A DNA stretch of 64,000 nucleotides from an uncultured Clostridia bacterium (GCA_948976265.1 CARFUA010000002.1:85199-149198); one strand, 5' to 3'; shown: positions 8,343 through 17,216, counted from the first letter of the stretch. A program made the numbers and translations. The notes: generated by a model not told the origin, from the letters alone.

Positions 8343-8855
8343 TTATTCCTCTTTCTTCTTTTGTTTTTTTACATAAGATTTTACAATCCATTCTTCCATT
8401 GGTCGTTTCAATTTAGTTATCCAAATATCCTTTTTGGCAATTGGATTTACCAAAATTGAAAACATTTTATTTCGGTTAGCCCCAATAACATCTGTAAAAA
8501 TTTGATCCCCAATCACCGCTATATTTTCACTTTTTAATCCTAATTTTTCTCTTGCTTTTTTAAAACCTCTTTTAAGTGGTTTGGTAGCAAAATAGATATA
8601 AGGTAACGCTAATTGTTCCGCTACTTGCGTTACTTTATCCACTTGATTGCTATTCGATAAAATCATGCATTGAATTCCATTTTCTTTCATTTTATCAACC
8701 CATTTTTTGGCACCATCTAATAAATTTCGGTCAAAATCAATCAGCGTATTATCCACGTCTAGTAAAATTCCTTTGATTTGATTTTTTTCCAATAAATCAA
8801 GGGTTACATCCGTTACTTTATCACAATAATAATCTGGGTAAACTATCATATACAT
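8343..8855 (-). CDS. YqeG family HAD IIIA-type phosphatase
   Basis: A 170-residue HAD protein: motif I DVDNTLIDFD, motif II ILSNSN, lysine in ATKPLKRGFKKA, and motif IV GDQIFTDVIGAN. It matches the YqeG family of Firmicutes; the substrate is unknown (phosphatidylglycerol-phosphate phosphatases are relatives). Two close starts are possible (MYMIVYP or MIVYP); AAGGAAA precedes both. It stands first in a run with prepilin peptidase, M24 peptidase and efp. Confidence 0.8.
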   Translation of the reverse strand: MYMIVYPDYYCDKVTDVTLDLLEKNQIKGILLDVDNTLIDFDRNLLDGAKKWVDKMKENGIQCMILSNSNQVDKVTQVAEQLALPYIYFATKPLKRGFKKAREKLGLKSENIAVIGDQIFTDVIGANRNKMFSILVNPIAKKDIWITKLKRPMEEWIVKSYVKKQKKKEE

Positions 8856-8951
8856 TTTCCTTTCTTCTTTTCTATCTTACCAATATGTTGTAATTTTGTC
8901 AATTTATTTACAAAATTTTCTTTTTAAAATTGGTGATTGCCTTACCATTGC

Positions 8952-8988
8952 ATCAAAAAAAACAACCAATAAACAAAACGTTTATTGG
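8952..8988 (-). terminator. Terminator after sleB
   Basis: Perfect stem CCAATAAAC / GTTTATTGG followed on the minus strand by a T-run. Confidence 0.75.
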
Positions 8989-8996
8989 CTCTTTTT

Positions 8997-9669
8997 CTAT
9001 TTACAAAAAATATGCTTTCCAATTGTCAAAACTTGTGGTCTGCTCCAAATCCAACCAGATGTTGCTGTATCAGGATTAAAATAATAAATGCATCCGTGAA
9101 GTTGGATCCCAACCATTAATCGCATCTTGGGCAGCTTTTTTGCTACTATCATCATATCCTAAATTAATCTGACCATCTGAAACACAAGTATACGCCCCTG
9201 ATTGATAAATAACACCAGAAATTGAATTCGGGAATCTAGAATCTGCCACACGATTCATAACCGTGGCTGCAACTGCAACCATTCCATTATACGGTTCTCC
9301 CCTTGCTTCCCCATAAACTAAATGACTCAGCAAATTCAAATCACTATTATTACTTGTACTTCCCCCAGATGAACCATTTGATGCATTAATTCCTAAAGCA
9401 GCTAATGTCTTAGGTCCAGCGATTCCATCTGCAGTTAATCCATTTTTTTTCTGAAAAGATTTGACCGCTTCATACGTTTTAGAACCAAAAATTCCATCCA
9501 CGCTTCCATTATAATATCCCCAAGATTTTAATTTTGTTTGGATTTGTTTTACTTCTTCTCCATTTGAACCATATTGTGAAAGTGCAAAAGCCATTGGCAG
9601 TTTTGCTAAAATCCAATACAAAACCATTATCATTAAAACAATTCCTATTAAATAATTACGTTTTTTCAT
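8997..9669 (-). CDS. sleB: SleB-like spore cortex-lytic enzyme, read through one CGGA site
   Basis: Cell-wall hydrolase acting on the spore cortex at germination. Start MKKRNYLIGIV follows GGAGG. An N-terminal signal anchor is followed by a peptidoglycan-binding domain (VKQIQTKLKSWGYYNGSVDG) and a Hydrolase_2 catalytic domain (LVYGEARGEPYNGMVAVAAT). The zero frame stops soon after DPTSRMHLLF. Skipping the C at TCA CGG ATG gives DPTSGCIYYFNPDTATSGW.. and ends IGKHIFCK, the canonical SleB C terminus. The gene therefore needs the +1 event for about 30 C-terminal residues. Confidence 0.88.
9093..9096 (-). other. CGGA +1 recoding site in sleB
   Basis: TCA CGG ATG is read TCA-(C)GGA-TGC, giving ..PTS-G-CIYYFNP.. 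Confidence 0.85.
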
Positions 9670-9785
9670 TATAACCTCCACCTTTTACCCTATTTTTTAC
9701 AATTTTTGAAATTCTATGCATTTTTTTGTAATAAAATTGTAATCTTTTTGTAATGAAAACTTTATATTTTTTTGTCAAATAAGGG

Positions 9786-9814
9786 TTGCTATTTTTTGAC
9801 ATTATTTGTATAAT
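9786..9814 (+). promoter_or_regulatory. Promoter of the CBM-like gene
   Basis: TTGCTA, 17 bases, TATAAT, about 30 bases before the start codon. Confidence 0.65.
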
Positions 9815-9843
9815 TAAGGTAAATTATAAAAGGGAGTAAACGT

Positions 9844-10557
9844 ATGGAATTTACTGAAAACATTGAATTTAATAATTGTCCCACTGCTCATGAAGAACTT
9901 GAGCTTCATTATCGTGGTTTTTTATGTAATTCGGAAGAATTAACCATTGTTTATGGTTTTAGTGAAGCTTGGAACCATACTACTGAACTGCCTATGGAAA
10001 AAACCGATTTGGGTTTTTCTGTCAAAGTTAAAATGTTAGATTTTGAGACATTTCATTTCTGTTTTCGAAATGGTCATTATGAATGGGATAACAATCATCA
10101 TTGCAATTATGTCGCTTCCATAGCTCCTGCTTTAGTTTCTGTGCAAGAAACACGTCCAACATTTGATATTAACAAACTAATTGACGAAATGTTAGAACCA
10201 CTTATTCCAGCTTCTTCCTTAGAAACCACAGTCGCAACTCCCATTCAAATTACAACTAAACCAGTTAATTTAGGAACTGAAATCAGTAATTTCTTATCTA
10301 CCATTCCTTGTGAGGCAGAACCAGAAAATTTAAAAGAATATTCTACTTTAGATGAAATTCTTACTTGTACCGTAATCAAAGAAACACCCGTATCTTTAGA
10401 ACCGACTAATGCATTATTAACTTTAGAGGATTCTTTCATTATTAGTCCACGCAAATTAAGCAAATTTTATTTATTAAGAAAACAAATTAAATTAGGTTTC
10501 TATAAATTATTCATCAAGATTCCAAATTTGATTTTTGGGTCGGAAAAAGAATCTTAA
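9844..10557 (+). CDS. Protein with CBM25/53-like N-terminal domain
   Basis: A 237-residue protein. Residues 20-95 resemble a starch-binding type CBM25/53 domain: a VYGFSEAWNHT-like strand, then MEKTDLGFSVKVKM, then FHFCFRNGHYEWDNN. The rest is low-complexity and Thr/Pro/Glu-rich, ending in a basic segment (RKQIKLGFYKLFIKI). There is no signal peptide, so it is probably cytoplasmic. GGGAG precedes the start. Similar proteins occur across Clostridia; the role is unknown. It is a single-gene transcript with its own promoter and terminator, and it contains no in-frame CGG. Confidence 0.6.
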   Translation: MEFTENIEFNNCPTAHEELELHYRGFLCNSEELTIVYGFSEAWNHTTELPMEKTDLGFSVKVKMLDFETFHFCFRNGHYEWDNNHHCNYVASIAPALVSVQETRPTFDINKLIDEMLEPLIPASSLETTVATPIQITTKPVNLGTEISNFLSTIPCEAEPENLKEYSTLDEILTCTVIKETPVSLEPTNALLTLEDSFIISPRKLSKFYLLRKQIKLGFYKLFIKIPNLIFGSEKES

Positions 10558-10566
10558 TTAAAACAA

Positions 10567-10589
10567 AAATCTTCCTAAGCGGAAGATTT
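10567..10589. terminator. Bidirectional terminator
   Basis: AAATCTTCC / GGAAGATTT stem with T-runs both ways, shared by convergent genes. Confidence 0.75.
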
Positions 10590-10599
10590 TTTTGTCTAT

Positions 10600-10737
10600 T
10601 TACATACCCATTTTTTTCATAAATTGTTTTCCTTTTTTCACCATTTTTTTCTTGCCATTGTCAATTCCTTCAGAATACATCATCATCGCACTTGCTGTAA
10701 GAACCGTACCTAACATTAAACCTTTTGTAAAATTCAT
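10600..10737 (-). CDS. Small 45-residue protein
   Basis: MNFTKGLMLGTVLTASAMMM followed by a lysine- and methionine-rich tail ending KQFMKKMGM. There is one short hydrophobic segment then a basic tail. AAAGGTGG precedes the start. It lies 33 bases downstream of the TSUP pair on the same strand and ends at a terminator. The family is not recognised. Confidence 0.6.
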   Translation of the reverse strand: MNFTKGLMLGTVLTASAMMMYSEGIDNGKKKMVKKGKQFMKKMGM

Positions 10738-10770
10738 ATTTTTCTACCACCTTTCTACAATATTTTTATA

Positions 10771-11154
10771 TTATTTATTATTTTCTTTTTTATTTAATCT
10801 ATACTGGCTAAAAAATGAATAAATTTGAAAAATTGCTATCATTATCAAAAAAATTCCAAAATATTTTTTTAAACGTTGCGCATTCATTTTAAATGACAAT
10901 AAACTCCCACAAATGGCACCTATGATTCCAAAAAAAATCAAATTTTTTGATATTTTATAATCAATCACTTTATGCTTAATATTCATATAAATCGCAACAA
11001 TGGAAGTCGGAATAAAAAACACCAAATTAATCCCCTGAACCATATGCTGGTCAATATTTCCAAATAAATTTAATAGCAAAATTAAAATCGTTCCACCACC
11101 CATTCCAGTTGCCGCAACAATTCCCGCTATTCCACCAAACATAATTTCTTTCAT
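10771..11154 (-). CDS. TSUP/TauE-SafE half-size membrane protein B
   Basis: A 127-residue membrane protein with the TSUP repeat signature FGGIAGIVAATGMGGGTILI and about four helices. TSUP (TauE/SafE) transporters move sulfur-containing or organic anions. Full-size members contain two such repeats; here the second is a separate gene with AAGGA before its start, 9 bases after gene A. A and B probably assemble together. No recoding site. Confidence 0.8.
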   Translation of the reverse strand: MKEIMFGGIAGIVAATGMGGGTILILLLNLFGNIDQHMVQGINLVFFIPTSIVAIYMNIKHKVIDYKISKNLIFFGIIGAICGSLLSFKMNAQRLKKYFGIFLIMIAIFQIYSFFSQYRLNKKENNK

Positions 11155-11163
11155 TTATTTTCC

Positions 11164-11527
11164 TTATCCTCTTATCATTTTGATTCCCGCATAAAACAAA
11201 AAAATGATAAACGAAATTTCTAAAAAATTTTTTCCCGCATTCCAAAGAATTTTTGAGCCAATATAGCCTCCAATCATCCCACCGAACAGCACATTTTATC
11301 GCCATGCCCCAATCAATATAATCCTGTCTAAAATAGAAACATCCACTTGTAAAAACCATAAAAAAAATGCAAAATATCGTTGTAGCACGAGCATTTACTC
11401 TTTCTTTTTTTAAAATTGAAGTCATATATGGTACTAAAATTAGACCGCCGCCACTACTAAAAAATCCACTAATCATTCCAGCAAAAAATCCTACTAACAT
11501 GTTTTTCCAAAAATTTTTCTTTTTCAT
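11164..11527 (-). CDS. TSUP/TauE-SafE half-size membrane protein A, read through one CGGT site
   Basis: About 120 residues from MKKKNFWKN. The signature is FFAGMISGFFSSGGGLILVPY. The zero frame leaves the family after ..AIKCAV at GTT CGG TGG and runs into unrelated sequence. Skipping the C gives AVGGMIGGYIGSKILWNAGKN.. and a natural stop just before gene B, matching a half-TSUP protein. The start has no clear Shine-Dalgarno; coupling to the lexA stop 36 bases upstream is possible. Confidence 0.8.
11281..11284 (-). other. CGGT +1 recoding site in TSUP gene A
   Basis: GTT CGG TGG is read GTT-(C)GGT-GGG, giving ..CAV-G-GMIGG.. Confidence 0.85.
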
Positions 11528-11565
11528 GCTAATAGGATTTACTTTTTTTTCAATTTTATACAAAA

Positions 11566-12225
11566 TTACATTTTTCGAAATACACCCGTTACTTTTCCCA
11601 AAATTTCGCAATTTGGAACTATAATTGGTTCCATTGTACAATTTTCTGGTTGCAAACGAATATGGTCTTCTTCTTTATAAAATGTCTTCACGGTTGCTTC
11701 ATCTTCGATTAAGGCAACGACAATTTCTCCGTTAATGGCAGTATTTTGCTTGCGAACTAAAATATAATCTCCATTCAAAATACCAGCTTCAATCATACTT
11801 TCGCCTCTTACCACTAACATAAAACTTTCACTATTTCCCACAAAATCTAACGGAATTGGAAAGGTATCTGTTATATTTTCCACTGCTAAAATTGGTTCTC
11901 CCGCCGTAATTTTTCCTACAATTGGAACTTCTACCATTTCTCGATTAGAATAAAAATCTTTTTCAAAAGTTTCTTGTTTTTCTTCTTCTAACGCTCCACC
12001 TTTTAATAATTTTAATGTTCTACCTTTTTGATTTTCTTTTTTAATATATCCTTTTTTCTCTAACGCTGCCAAATATCCATGCACCGTTGCCGTTGATTTT
12101 AAACCAACTGCTTTTCCAATTTCGCGAACCGATGGTGGATATCCTTTTTCTTTGATTTGTTTTTCAATGCATTTTAAAATTGCCTTTTCTCTTTTATTAA
12201 TACTATTTGGATCTTTTTTCTTCAT
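11566..12225 (-). CDS. lexA: LexA SOS repressor
   Basis: Self-cleaving repressor of the DNA-damage response, 219 residues. The N-terminal winged helix is PSVREIGKAVGLKSTATVHG. The cleavage site is Ala-Gly in KITAGEP. Catalytic serine is in VRGESMIEAGI and catalytic lysine in ATVKTFYKE. AAAGGAG precedes the start. A LexA-type box overlaps its own -35 element, so it is autoregulated. It heads a cluster with two TSUP genes. Confidence 0.95.
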   Translation of the reverse strand: MKKKDPNSINKREKAILKCIEKQIKEKGYPPSVREIGKAVGLKSTATVHGYLAALEKKGYIKKENQKGRTLKLLKGGALEEEKQETFEKDFYSNREMVEVPIVGKITAGEPILAVENITDTFPIPLDFVGNSESFMLVVRGESMIEAGILNGDYILVRKQNTAINGEIVVALIEDEATVKTFYKEEDHIRLQPENCTMEPIIVPNCEILGKVTGVFRKM

Positions 12226-12277
12226 CTATACCACTCCTTTTTTCTCTCTTTATAGGAAAACTTTTATTCGTAAAATA

Positions 12278-12316
12278 ATCTTATCACAAAACATTTGATT
12301 TGTCAAACAAAAGTTC
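12278..12316 (-). promoter_or_regulatory. lexA promoter with overlapping SOS box
   Basis: TTGACA (12301-12306), 17 bases, TAAGAT (12278-12283). A GAACTTTTGTTT box (12305-12316), fitting the Gram-positive GAACnnnnGTTY pattern, overlaps the -35 hexamer. Confidence 0.75.
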
Positions 12317-12381
12317 ATATTTTTTTCATTTTCTTTATCATAAACCCTATTTTTAAACATAAAATAAAACAGGTGATATTT

Positions 12382-12567
12382 ATGAAATCTCGCAACTGCC
12401 TTTCTGGCTGTGAACTTGTTACTTTAGCAAGTACCTTATCCTGCATCATCTCTAAAAACTTATCTCCTGATGATATTAGTACTTTAGGTGACTTTTTTTC
12501 AGCTCTAGGCTCTAACCTCGCTGTCATTGCAGATATACAATCTTCATGTGAAAATAATTCCTCTTAA
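12382..12567 (+). CDS. DUF6774 family small protein
   Basis: A 61-residue protein with the pattern CELVTLASTLSCIISKNL followed by DDISTLGDFFSALGSNL, which fits the DUF6774 family of Clostridia (unknown function). The start follows AGGTGAT. It is divergent from lexA, about 60 bases from the SOS box, and has its own terminator. Confidence 0.65.
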   Translation: MKSRNCLSGCELVTLASTLSCIISKNLSPDDISTLGDFFSALGSNLAVIADIQSSCENNSS

Positions 12568-12568
12568 A

Positions 12569-12602
12569 AAAATGATGTAGTTTCTATTTCTACATCATTT
12601 TT
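12569..12602. terminator. Terminator between DUF6774 gene and ferritin-like gene
   Basis: ATGATGTAG / CTACATCAT stem with A- and T-runs on either side. Confidence 0.75.
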
Positions 12603-12606
12603 CTTT

Positions 12607-13140
12607 CTAATCTTTGCAATTACAATCTGAGTACTTCGCTTTCAACATCTCAAAAATCTGCACATGATTTTCCTCATCCATAATAATTCTTGCTAGCACC
12701 GCTTTAATACTTTCATTTTGAGCAATCTTCATCAAATGCTGATACTCCTTAATTGCGCCTTTCTCCGACTCAATATTACACGACAACATTTCTTCCAAAC
12801 TCGAAAAATTGGTTCTCACATTATCCGAACACCATTTATTTCCATATGTACTCATATAATACGGTTCAAGTCCCAAACTTATCAATATTTCGCCCAATAA
12901 ATCCAAATGTTTCATTTCTTGCTTAGCAATTATCCCCAAAAACATAGCCACATCTTCTGTTTTTCGATTAGTCAAATTTTGGAAAACGTAAGATAAAATA
13001 GTTGTCAACTCACTCTCACTTCCCGCATAACTATCATAAACTAATCTCCCAAATTTATAATCTGGCGTAACATTACAAAGTTCTGGATATGGAATTTTAT
13101 TCATTTCTCTCAATCCAAAACTTAAATCTTGATTGTTCAT
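12607..13140 (-). CDS. Ferritin-like four-helix protein
   Basis: About 177 residues from MNNQDLSFGLRE. Metal-binding type motifs are spread over the helices: ESELTTILSYVFQ, AKQEMKHLDLLGEIL, IESEKGAIKEYQHLM and MDEENHVQIFE, i.e. ExxH pairs of the ferritin-like/rubrerythrin superfamily. It is probably a di-iron protein related to spore-coat or oxidative-stress ferritin-like proteins; the exact role is unknown. The C terminus has a cysteine pair (SDCNCKD). The ribosome binding site lies inside the 3' arm of a terminator-like hairpin. Confidence 0.7.
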   Translation of the reverse strand: MNNQDLSFGLREMNKIPYPELCNVTPDYKFGRLVYDSYAGSESELTTILSYVFQNLTNRKTEDVAMFLGIIAKQEMKHLDLLGEILISLGLEPYYMSTYGNKWCSDNVRTNFSSLEEMLSCNIESEKGAIKEYQHLMKIAQNESIKAVLARIIMDEENHVQIFEMLKAKYSDCNCKD

Positions 13141-13179
13141 AAAAAAACCTCCCTTTTGCATATACTATGCAAAAGAGAG
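13141..13179 (-). promoter_or_regulatory. Terminator-like hairpin overlapping the ferritin-like gene's RBS
   Basis: A 14-bp stem (CTCTCTTTTGCATA / TATGCAAAAGGGAG on the minus strand) is followed by GTTTTTTT and the ATG. The GGGAGG ribosome binding site is the 3' arm. It may terminate the obgE transcript, mask the RBS, or act as an attenuator. Confidence 0.65.
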
Positions 13180-13186
13180 TATTTTG

Positions 13187-14482
<1,296 letters not shown>

Positions 14483-14488
14483 TTATTC

Positions 14489-14517
14489 TTGCTTTTTATA
14501 TTTTATCATGCTATAAT
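14489..14517 (+). promoter_or_regulatory. Promoter of small-peptide locus 2
   Basis: TTGCTT, 17 bases, TATAAT, about 100 bases before the small ORF; same spacing and position as in locus 1. Confidence 0.7.
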
Positions 14518-14576
14518 TTATTTTATCTATATTTGTAGTTTCTTGCTCATTTCTGAGCGCTACTTCCACAAATAAA

Positions 14577-14593
14577 CTTAAATTTCATACATC
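14577..14593 (+). repeat. Leader repeat of locus 2, copy a
   Basis: CTTAAATTTCATACATC; copy b at 14821-14837 differs at one base. Confidence 0.7.
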
Positions 14594-14624
14594 GTACCAC
14601 TTCACGAAAGGAGGTGATGCATGT

Positions 14625-14640
14625 TATGAAGCGTTTTAAT
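14625..14640 (+). repeat. Start-codon repeat of locus 2, copy a
   Basis: TATGAAGCGTTTTAAT across the start codon; copy b at 14784-14799 differs at two bases, both giving G-U pairs between mRNA and antisense RNA. Confidence 0.7.
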
Positions 14641-14745
14641 GCAAAACAAAAAGAAAAACTTAAAAACTTTATACATACTTTAGGAAAACATACACTTTTT
14701 ATACTTACACTCATTGAAAAAATATTAAACATTTTTGGTTTTTAA
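14626..14745 (+). CDS. 39-residue basic/hydrophobic peptide, candidate type I toxin (locus 2)
   Basis: MKRFNAKQKEKLKNFIHTLG then a hydrophobic half ending ILTLIEKILNIFGF. A perfect AAAGGAGGTGAT lies upstream. A two-codon upstream frame (ATG TTA TGA) at the optimal distance overlaps the real ATG, suggesting coupled initiation. Locus layout equals that of locus 1, but here both a leader repeat and a start-codon repeat are clearly separated in each transcript. No known family is recognised. By analogy to par/fst-like modules it is a candidate membrane-active toxin controlled by the convergent RNA; this is inference. Confidence 0.65.
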   Translation: MKRFNAKQKEKLKNFIHTLGKHTLFILTLIEKILNIFGF

Positions 14746-14747
14746 GT

Positions 14748-14783
14748 AAAAATAGGTAGCTTCTGGCAAAGCTACCTATTTTA
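14748..14783. terminator. Bidirectional terminator of locus 2
   Basis: Stem AAATAGGTAGCT / AGCTACCTATTT with A- and T-runs. Confidence 0.8.
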
Positions 14784-14842
14784 TATGAAACGCTTTAATA
14801 CTTTTATATAATATAGATTTCTTAAATTTCATATATCATATT
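14748..14842 (-). ncRNA. Predicted antitoxin-like antisense RNA of locus 2
   Basis: About 95 bases from the convergent promoter to the shared terminator. It carries complements of the leader and start-codon repeats of the peptide mRNA (copies at 14821-14837 and 14784-14799). Confidence 0.55.
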
Positions 14843-14848
14843 ATATAC

Positions 14849-14876
14849 ATTATACCACTTTTTATTATTTTGTCAA
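14849..14876 (-). promoter_or_regulatory. Consensus promoter of antisense RNA, locus 2
   Basis: TTGACA, 16 bases, TATAAT; begins TTGACAAAAT like the antisense promoter of locus 1. Confidence 0.75.
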
Positions 14877-14904
14877 TATTAAAATAGGTTATTCCAAAAT
14901 ATCT

Positions 14905-15024
14905 CTAATACAAATCATTATCTTCTCCTACAATCTCACCATCACGACTAAACTTTGGATTCATGATTAATAATAATTCCATTTCTCCAGCAAAAATGAA
15001 TTTTATCCCTGCTGGAATTTCCAC
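14905..15024 (-). pseudogene. C-terminal fragment of a cupin-like protein
   Basis: A 39-codon open stretch (VEIPAGIKFIFAGEMELLLI..) resembles the C-terminal strands of small cupins. It has no ribosome binding site, and its frame runs back directly into the trpS stop codon. Probably a deletion remnant. Confidence 0.35.
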
Positions 15025-15036
15025 AATATAATATAC

Positions 15037-16035
15037 TTATTCACCTATAATCAATCCTACCTTTCGATAAACCTCATTCACAATTTTATCTGCTCTTTCT
15101 CGTGCTTTTTCAGCACCTTTTTCATAAATTTCCTTCAATTTATCTGGATTTTCTAATAAATCATAATATTTTTCTTGTAACGGCTGTAGCTTCTTGACAA
15201 TGGATTCAGCTGTTGTATTTTTAAAATCACCATAACCTTTTCCCGCAAATTCTGCTTCAATTTCTTCCATTGTTTTTCCTTCGATTAAGCCGTAAATTGT
15301 CATCAAATTGCTGACACCTGGCTTATTTTCTTTATCATATCTCACACAATTTTCTGAATCGGTAACCGCTTTTTTTAGCTTTTTTCGAATCTCATCTGGT
15401 GAATCATTTAAGAAAATAACATCATTTAAATTGGTAGTGCTTTTGCTCATTTTGGCTGTTGGTTCTTGCAATCCCATAATTCTAGCACCTTGTTTTGCAA
15501 TAAATGGTTCTGGAATCATGAAAGTTTCACCATAAATCGTATTAAATCTTTCAGCAATATCACGCGTAATTTCCAAATGTTGCTTTTGGTCCTCGCCAAC
15601 TGGCACCAAATCTGCGTTATAAACCAAAATATCAGACGCCATTAAAACAGGATACGTAAACAATCCACTATTGATATTATCCGCATGTTTTGCCGATTTA
15701 TCCTTAAACTGCGTCATACGATTTAGCTCTCCCATATAGGTGTAACAATTCAAAATCCAATTTAATTTCACATGTGCGTCCACTTGTGATTGCAAAAATA
15801 TGGTATTTTTTTCTGGATCCAAACCGCTCGCTACATAAATCGCCAAAACTTGCAATGCTCGTTTACGCAAAGTTTCTGGGTCATTTCTAACCGTTAGAGA
15901 ATGTAAATCTGCAATCATATAATAACAATCGTATTCTTCCTGCATTTTTATCCAATTATGAATCGCTCCTAAATAATTTCCAAGCGTCAAATTTCCCGTT
16001 GCTTGAATGCCACTTAATATCGTTTTCTTTTCCAT
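15037..16035 (-). CDS. trpS: Tryptophanyl-tRNA synthetase
   Basis: Class I synthetase of 332 residues, normal length. The HIGH-like motif is TGNLTLGNYLGA and the KMSKS motif is AKMSKSTTN. The C-terminal helical domain ends NEVYRKVGLIIGE. AAAGGAG precedes the start. No T-box is seen upstream; instead a short upstream ORF with a Trp codon lies in the leader. Confidence 0.95.
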   Translation of the reverse strand: MEKKTILSGIQATGNLTLGNYLGAIHNWIKMQEEYDCYYMIADLHSLTVRNDPETLRKRALQVLAIYVASGLDPEKNTIFLQSQVDAHVKLNWILNCYTYMGELNRMTQFKDKSAKHADNINSGLFTYPVLMASDILVYNADLVPVGEDQKQHLEITRDIAERFNTIYGETFMIPEPFIAKQGARIMGLQEPTAKMSKSTTNLNDVIFLNDSPDEIRKKLKKAVTDSENCVRYDKENKPGVSNLMTIYGLIEGKTMEEIEAEFAGKGYGDFKNTTAESIVKKLQPLQEKYYDLLENPDKLKEIYEKGAEKARERADKIVNEVYRKVGLIIGE

Positions 16036-16072
16036 TTTCCTATCTCCTTTTCTTTCTTACTTTAAAACAATA

Positions 16073-16126
16073 TTAAGTTTGCCATCGTTTCATTCGATGC
16101 ACTTCTTCAAAAAATGAAATTTTCAT
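16073..16126 (-). CDS. 17-codon upstream ORF before trpS
   Basis: MKISFFEEVHRMKRWQT with AAAAGGAG before it, located in the trpS leader 38 bases before the trpS start. The Trp codon is the third from the end. It may be a leader peptide coupling trpS expression to Trp-tRNA supply; no clear attenuator hairpin follows. Confidence 0.4.
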   Translation of the reverse strand: MKISFFEEVHRMKRWQT

Positions 16127-16150
16127 GTTTTTCTCCTTTTTAATATATCT

Positions 16151-16179
16151 ATTATACACTATATAGACTGCATATGCAA
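16151..16179 (-). promoter_or_regulatory. trpS promoter
   Basis: TTGCAT, 17 bases, TATAAT, upstream of the 17-codon ORF. Confidence 0.7.
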
Positions 16180-16188
16180 GTAAAAACA

Positions 16189-16217
16189 TTGACTTTTTAT
16201 GTAAAATATGATATATT
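16189..16217 (+). promoter_or_regulatory. Promoter of the BspA-like gene
   Basis: TTGACT, 17 bases, TATATT, with an ATG triplet just before the -10 as in several promoters of this window. Confidence 0.6.
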
Positions 16218-16294
16218 CAGCATAATAGCAATATTTAGTATAACTCCTAGTTTCACTTAAAAAGGAGATTATCAACTTAAAAAAGGAGGATTAT

Positions 16295-17161
16295 ATGGCA
16301 GAACTCATTATAACCGATGTAAATGGAAAAGAAAGTATTTTTAATTCAAAATCAGAAAAATGTATTTCAGACTCGGAATTTAGCAATCGGAATGACATTC
16401 AAAAAATAATCATTCCAGAAGGAATCGTTATTATAGATGATGATGCTTTCGAGTATTGTCAATCTTTAGAAGAAATAACGCTTCCTCAAAGTCTTCTCGA
16501 AATAGCAACGGGCGCATTCAAAGGATGCTCAAAGCTAAAAAAAATAACGCTTCCAACTTATTTAAGACATATCGGTCTCAAAGCATTTAAATCGACTGGT
16601 CTTAAAATAGTTTCCGTTAGAACTTGTGAAGCCAAAAATGAACCTGAGGTAGATGAATTTTGCTACCCTAAAATCAGTCATGATGCTTTCACCGACTGTA
16701 TCGATTTAACAGAAGTAACAATACCCGATAATATTATTTGGATTGAAGACAACGCATTCCATAACTGTCCAAAATTAAAAAAAGTTACTTTTCCGCCATC
16801 CTTATACTCTATTGGCAGTTTCTGTTTTTCCGGTTGTGCATTAAAAGAAGTTACTTTTCCGGAAACTCTGATTCGTATAAATATCGGCGCATTCTCTGAC
16901 AATCAAAGTTTAGAGGAAATTATCCTTCCTCGTAGTCTAAAAAAAATTGGTGATTCAGCATTTGCACGATCCGGACTGAAAAAAGTTTCTTTTTCTGCTT
17001 CAACTGATAAAGCCATTACCGACAAAGAACTTCTTATATCCAAATCCGCATTCAACGATTGTAAATTTTTAGAAGAATTTACCTTTCCAAAAGAAGATAA
17101 AAAACCGGACTTTTTTATCTTACAAAATTGTCCAAATTTAAAACATATCTTCATTGAGTAA
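16295..17161 (+). CDS. BspA-like leucine-rich repeat protein
   Basis: A 288-residue protein made of LRR_5/BspA-type repeats of about 23 residues, e.g. IIIPEGIVIIDDDAFEYC, EEITLPQSLLEIATGAFKGC and KKVTFPPSLYSIGSFCFSGC. There is no signal peptide or anchor. AAGGAGG precedes the start. Such proteins mediate binding in gut bacteria, but a cytoplasmic form has no defined role. It contains one in-frame CGG (16388-16390, in ..FSNRNDIQ..) without a frame change, unlike core genes, suggesting recent acquisition or context-dependent reading. Confidence 0.8.
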   Translation: MAELIITDVNGKESIFNSKSEKCISDSEFSNRNDIQKIIIPEGIVIIDDDAFEYCQSLEEITLPQSLLEIATGAFKGCSKLKKITLPTYLRHIGLKAFKSTGLKIVSVRTCEAKNEPEVDEFCYPKISHDAFTDCIDLTEVTIPDNIIWIEDNAFHNCPKLKKVTFPPSLYSIGSFCFSGCALKEVTFPETLIRINIGAFSDNQSLEEIILPRSLKKIGDSAFARSGLKKVSFSASTDKAITDKELLISKSAFNDCKFLEEFTFPKEDKKPDFFILQNCPNLKHIFIE

Positions 17162-17178
17162 GCACTACGCCATATAAA

Positions 17179-17206
17179 AAAAGCCAGTTCCCTTGGACTG
17201 GCTTTT
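17179..17206. terminator. Bidirectional terminator
   Basis: AAAAGCCAGT / ACTGGCTTTT stem between the convergent BspA-like gene and typA. Confidence 0.8.
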
Positions 17207-17216
17207 GTCTATTATT

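Noticed and set aside
11164..11527. TSUP A and B as one gene split by frameshift
   Set aside because: After the CGGT step gene A ends with a proper stop and gene B has its own Shine-Dalgarno and start; half-size TSUP pairs are known.
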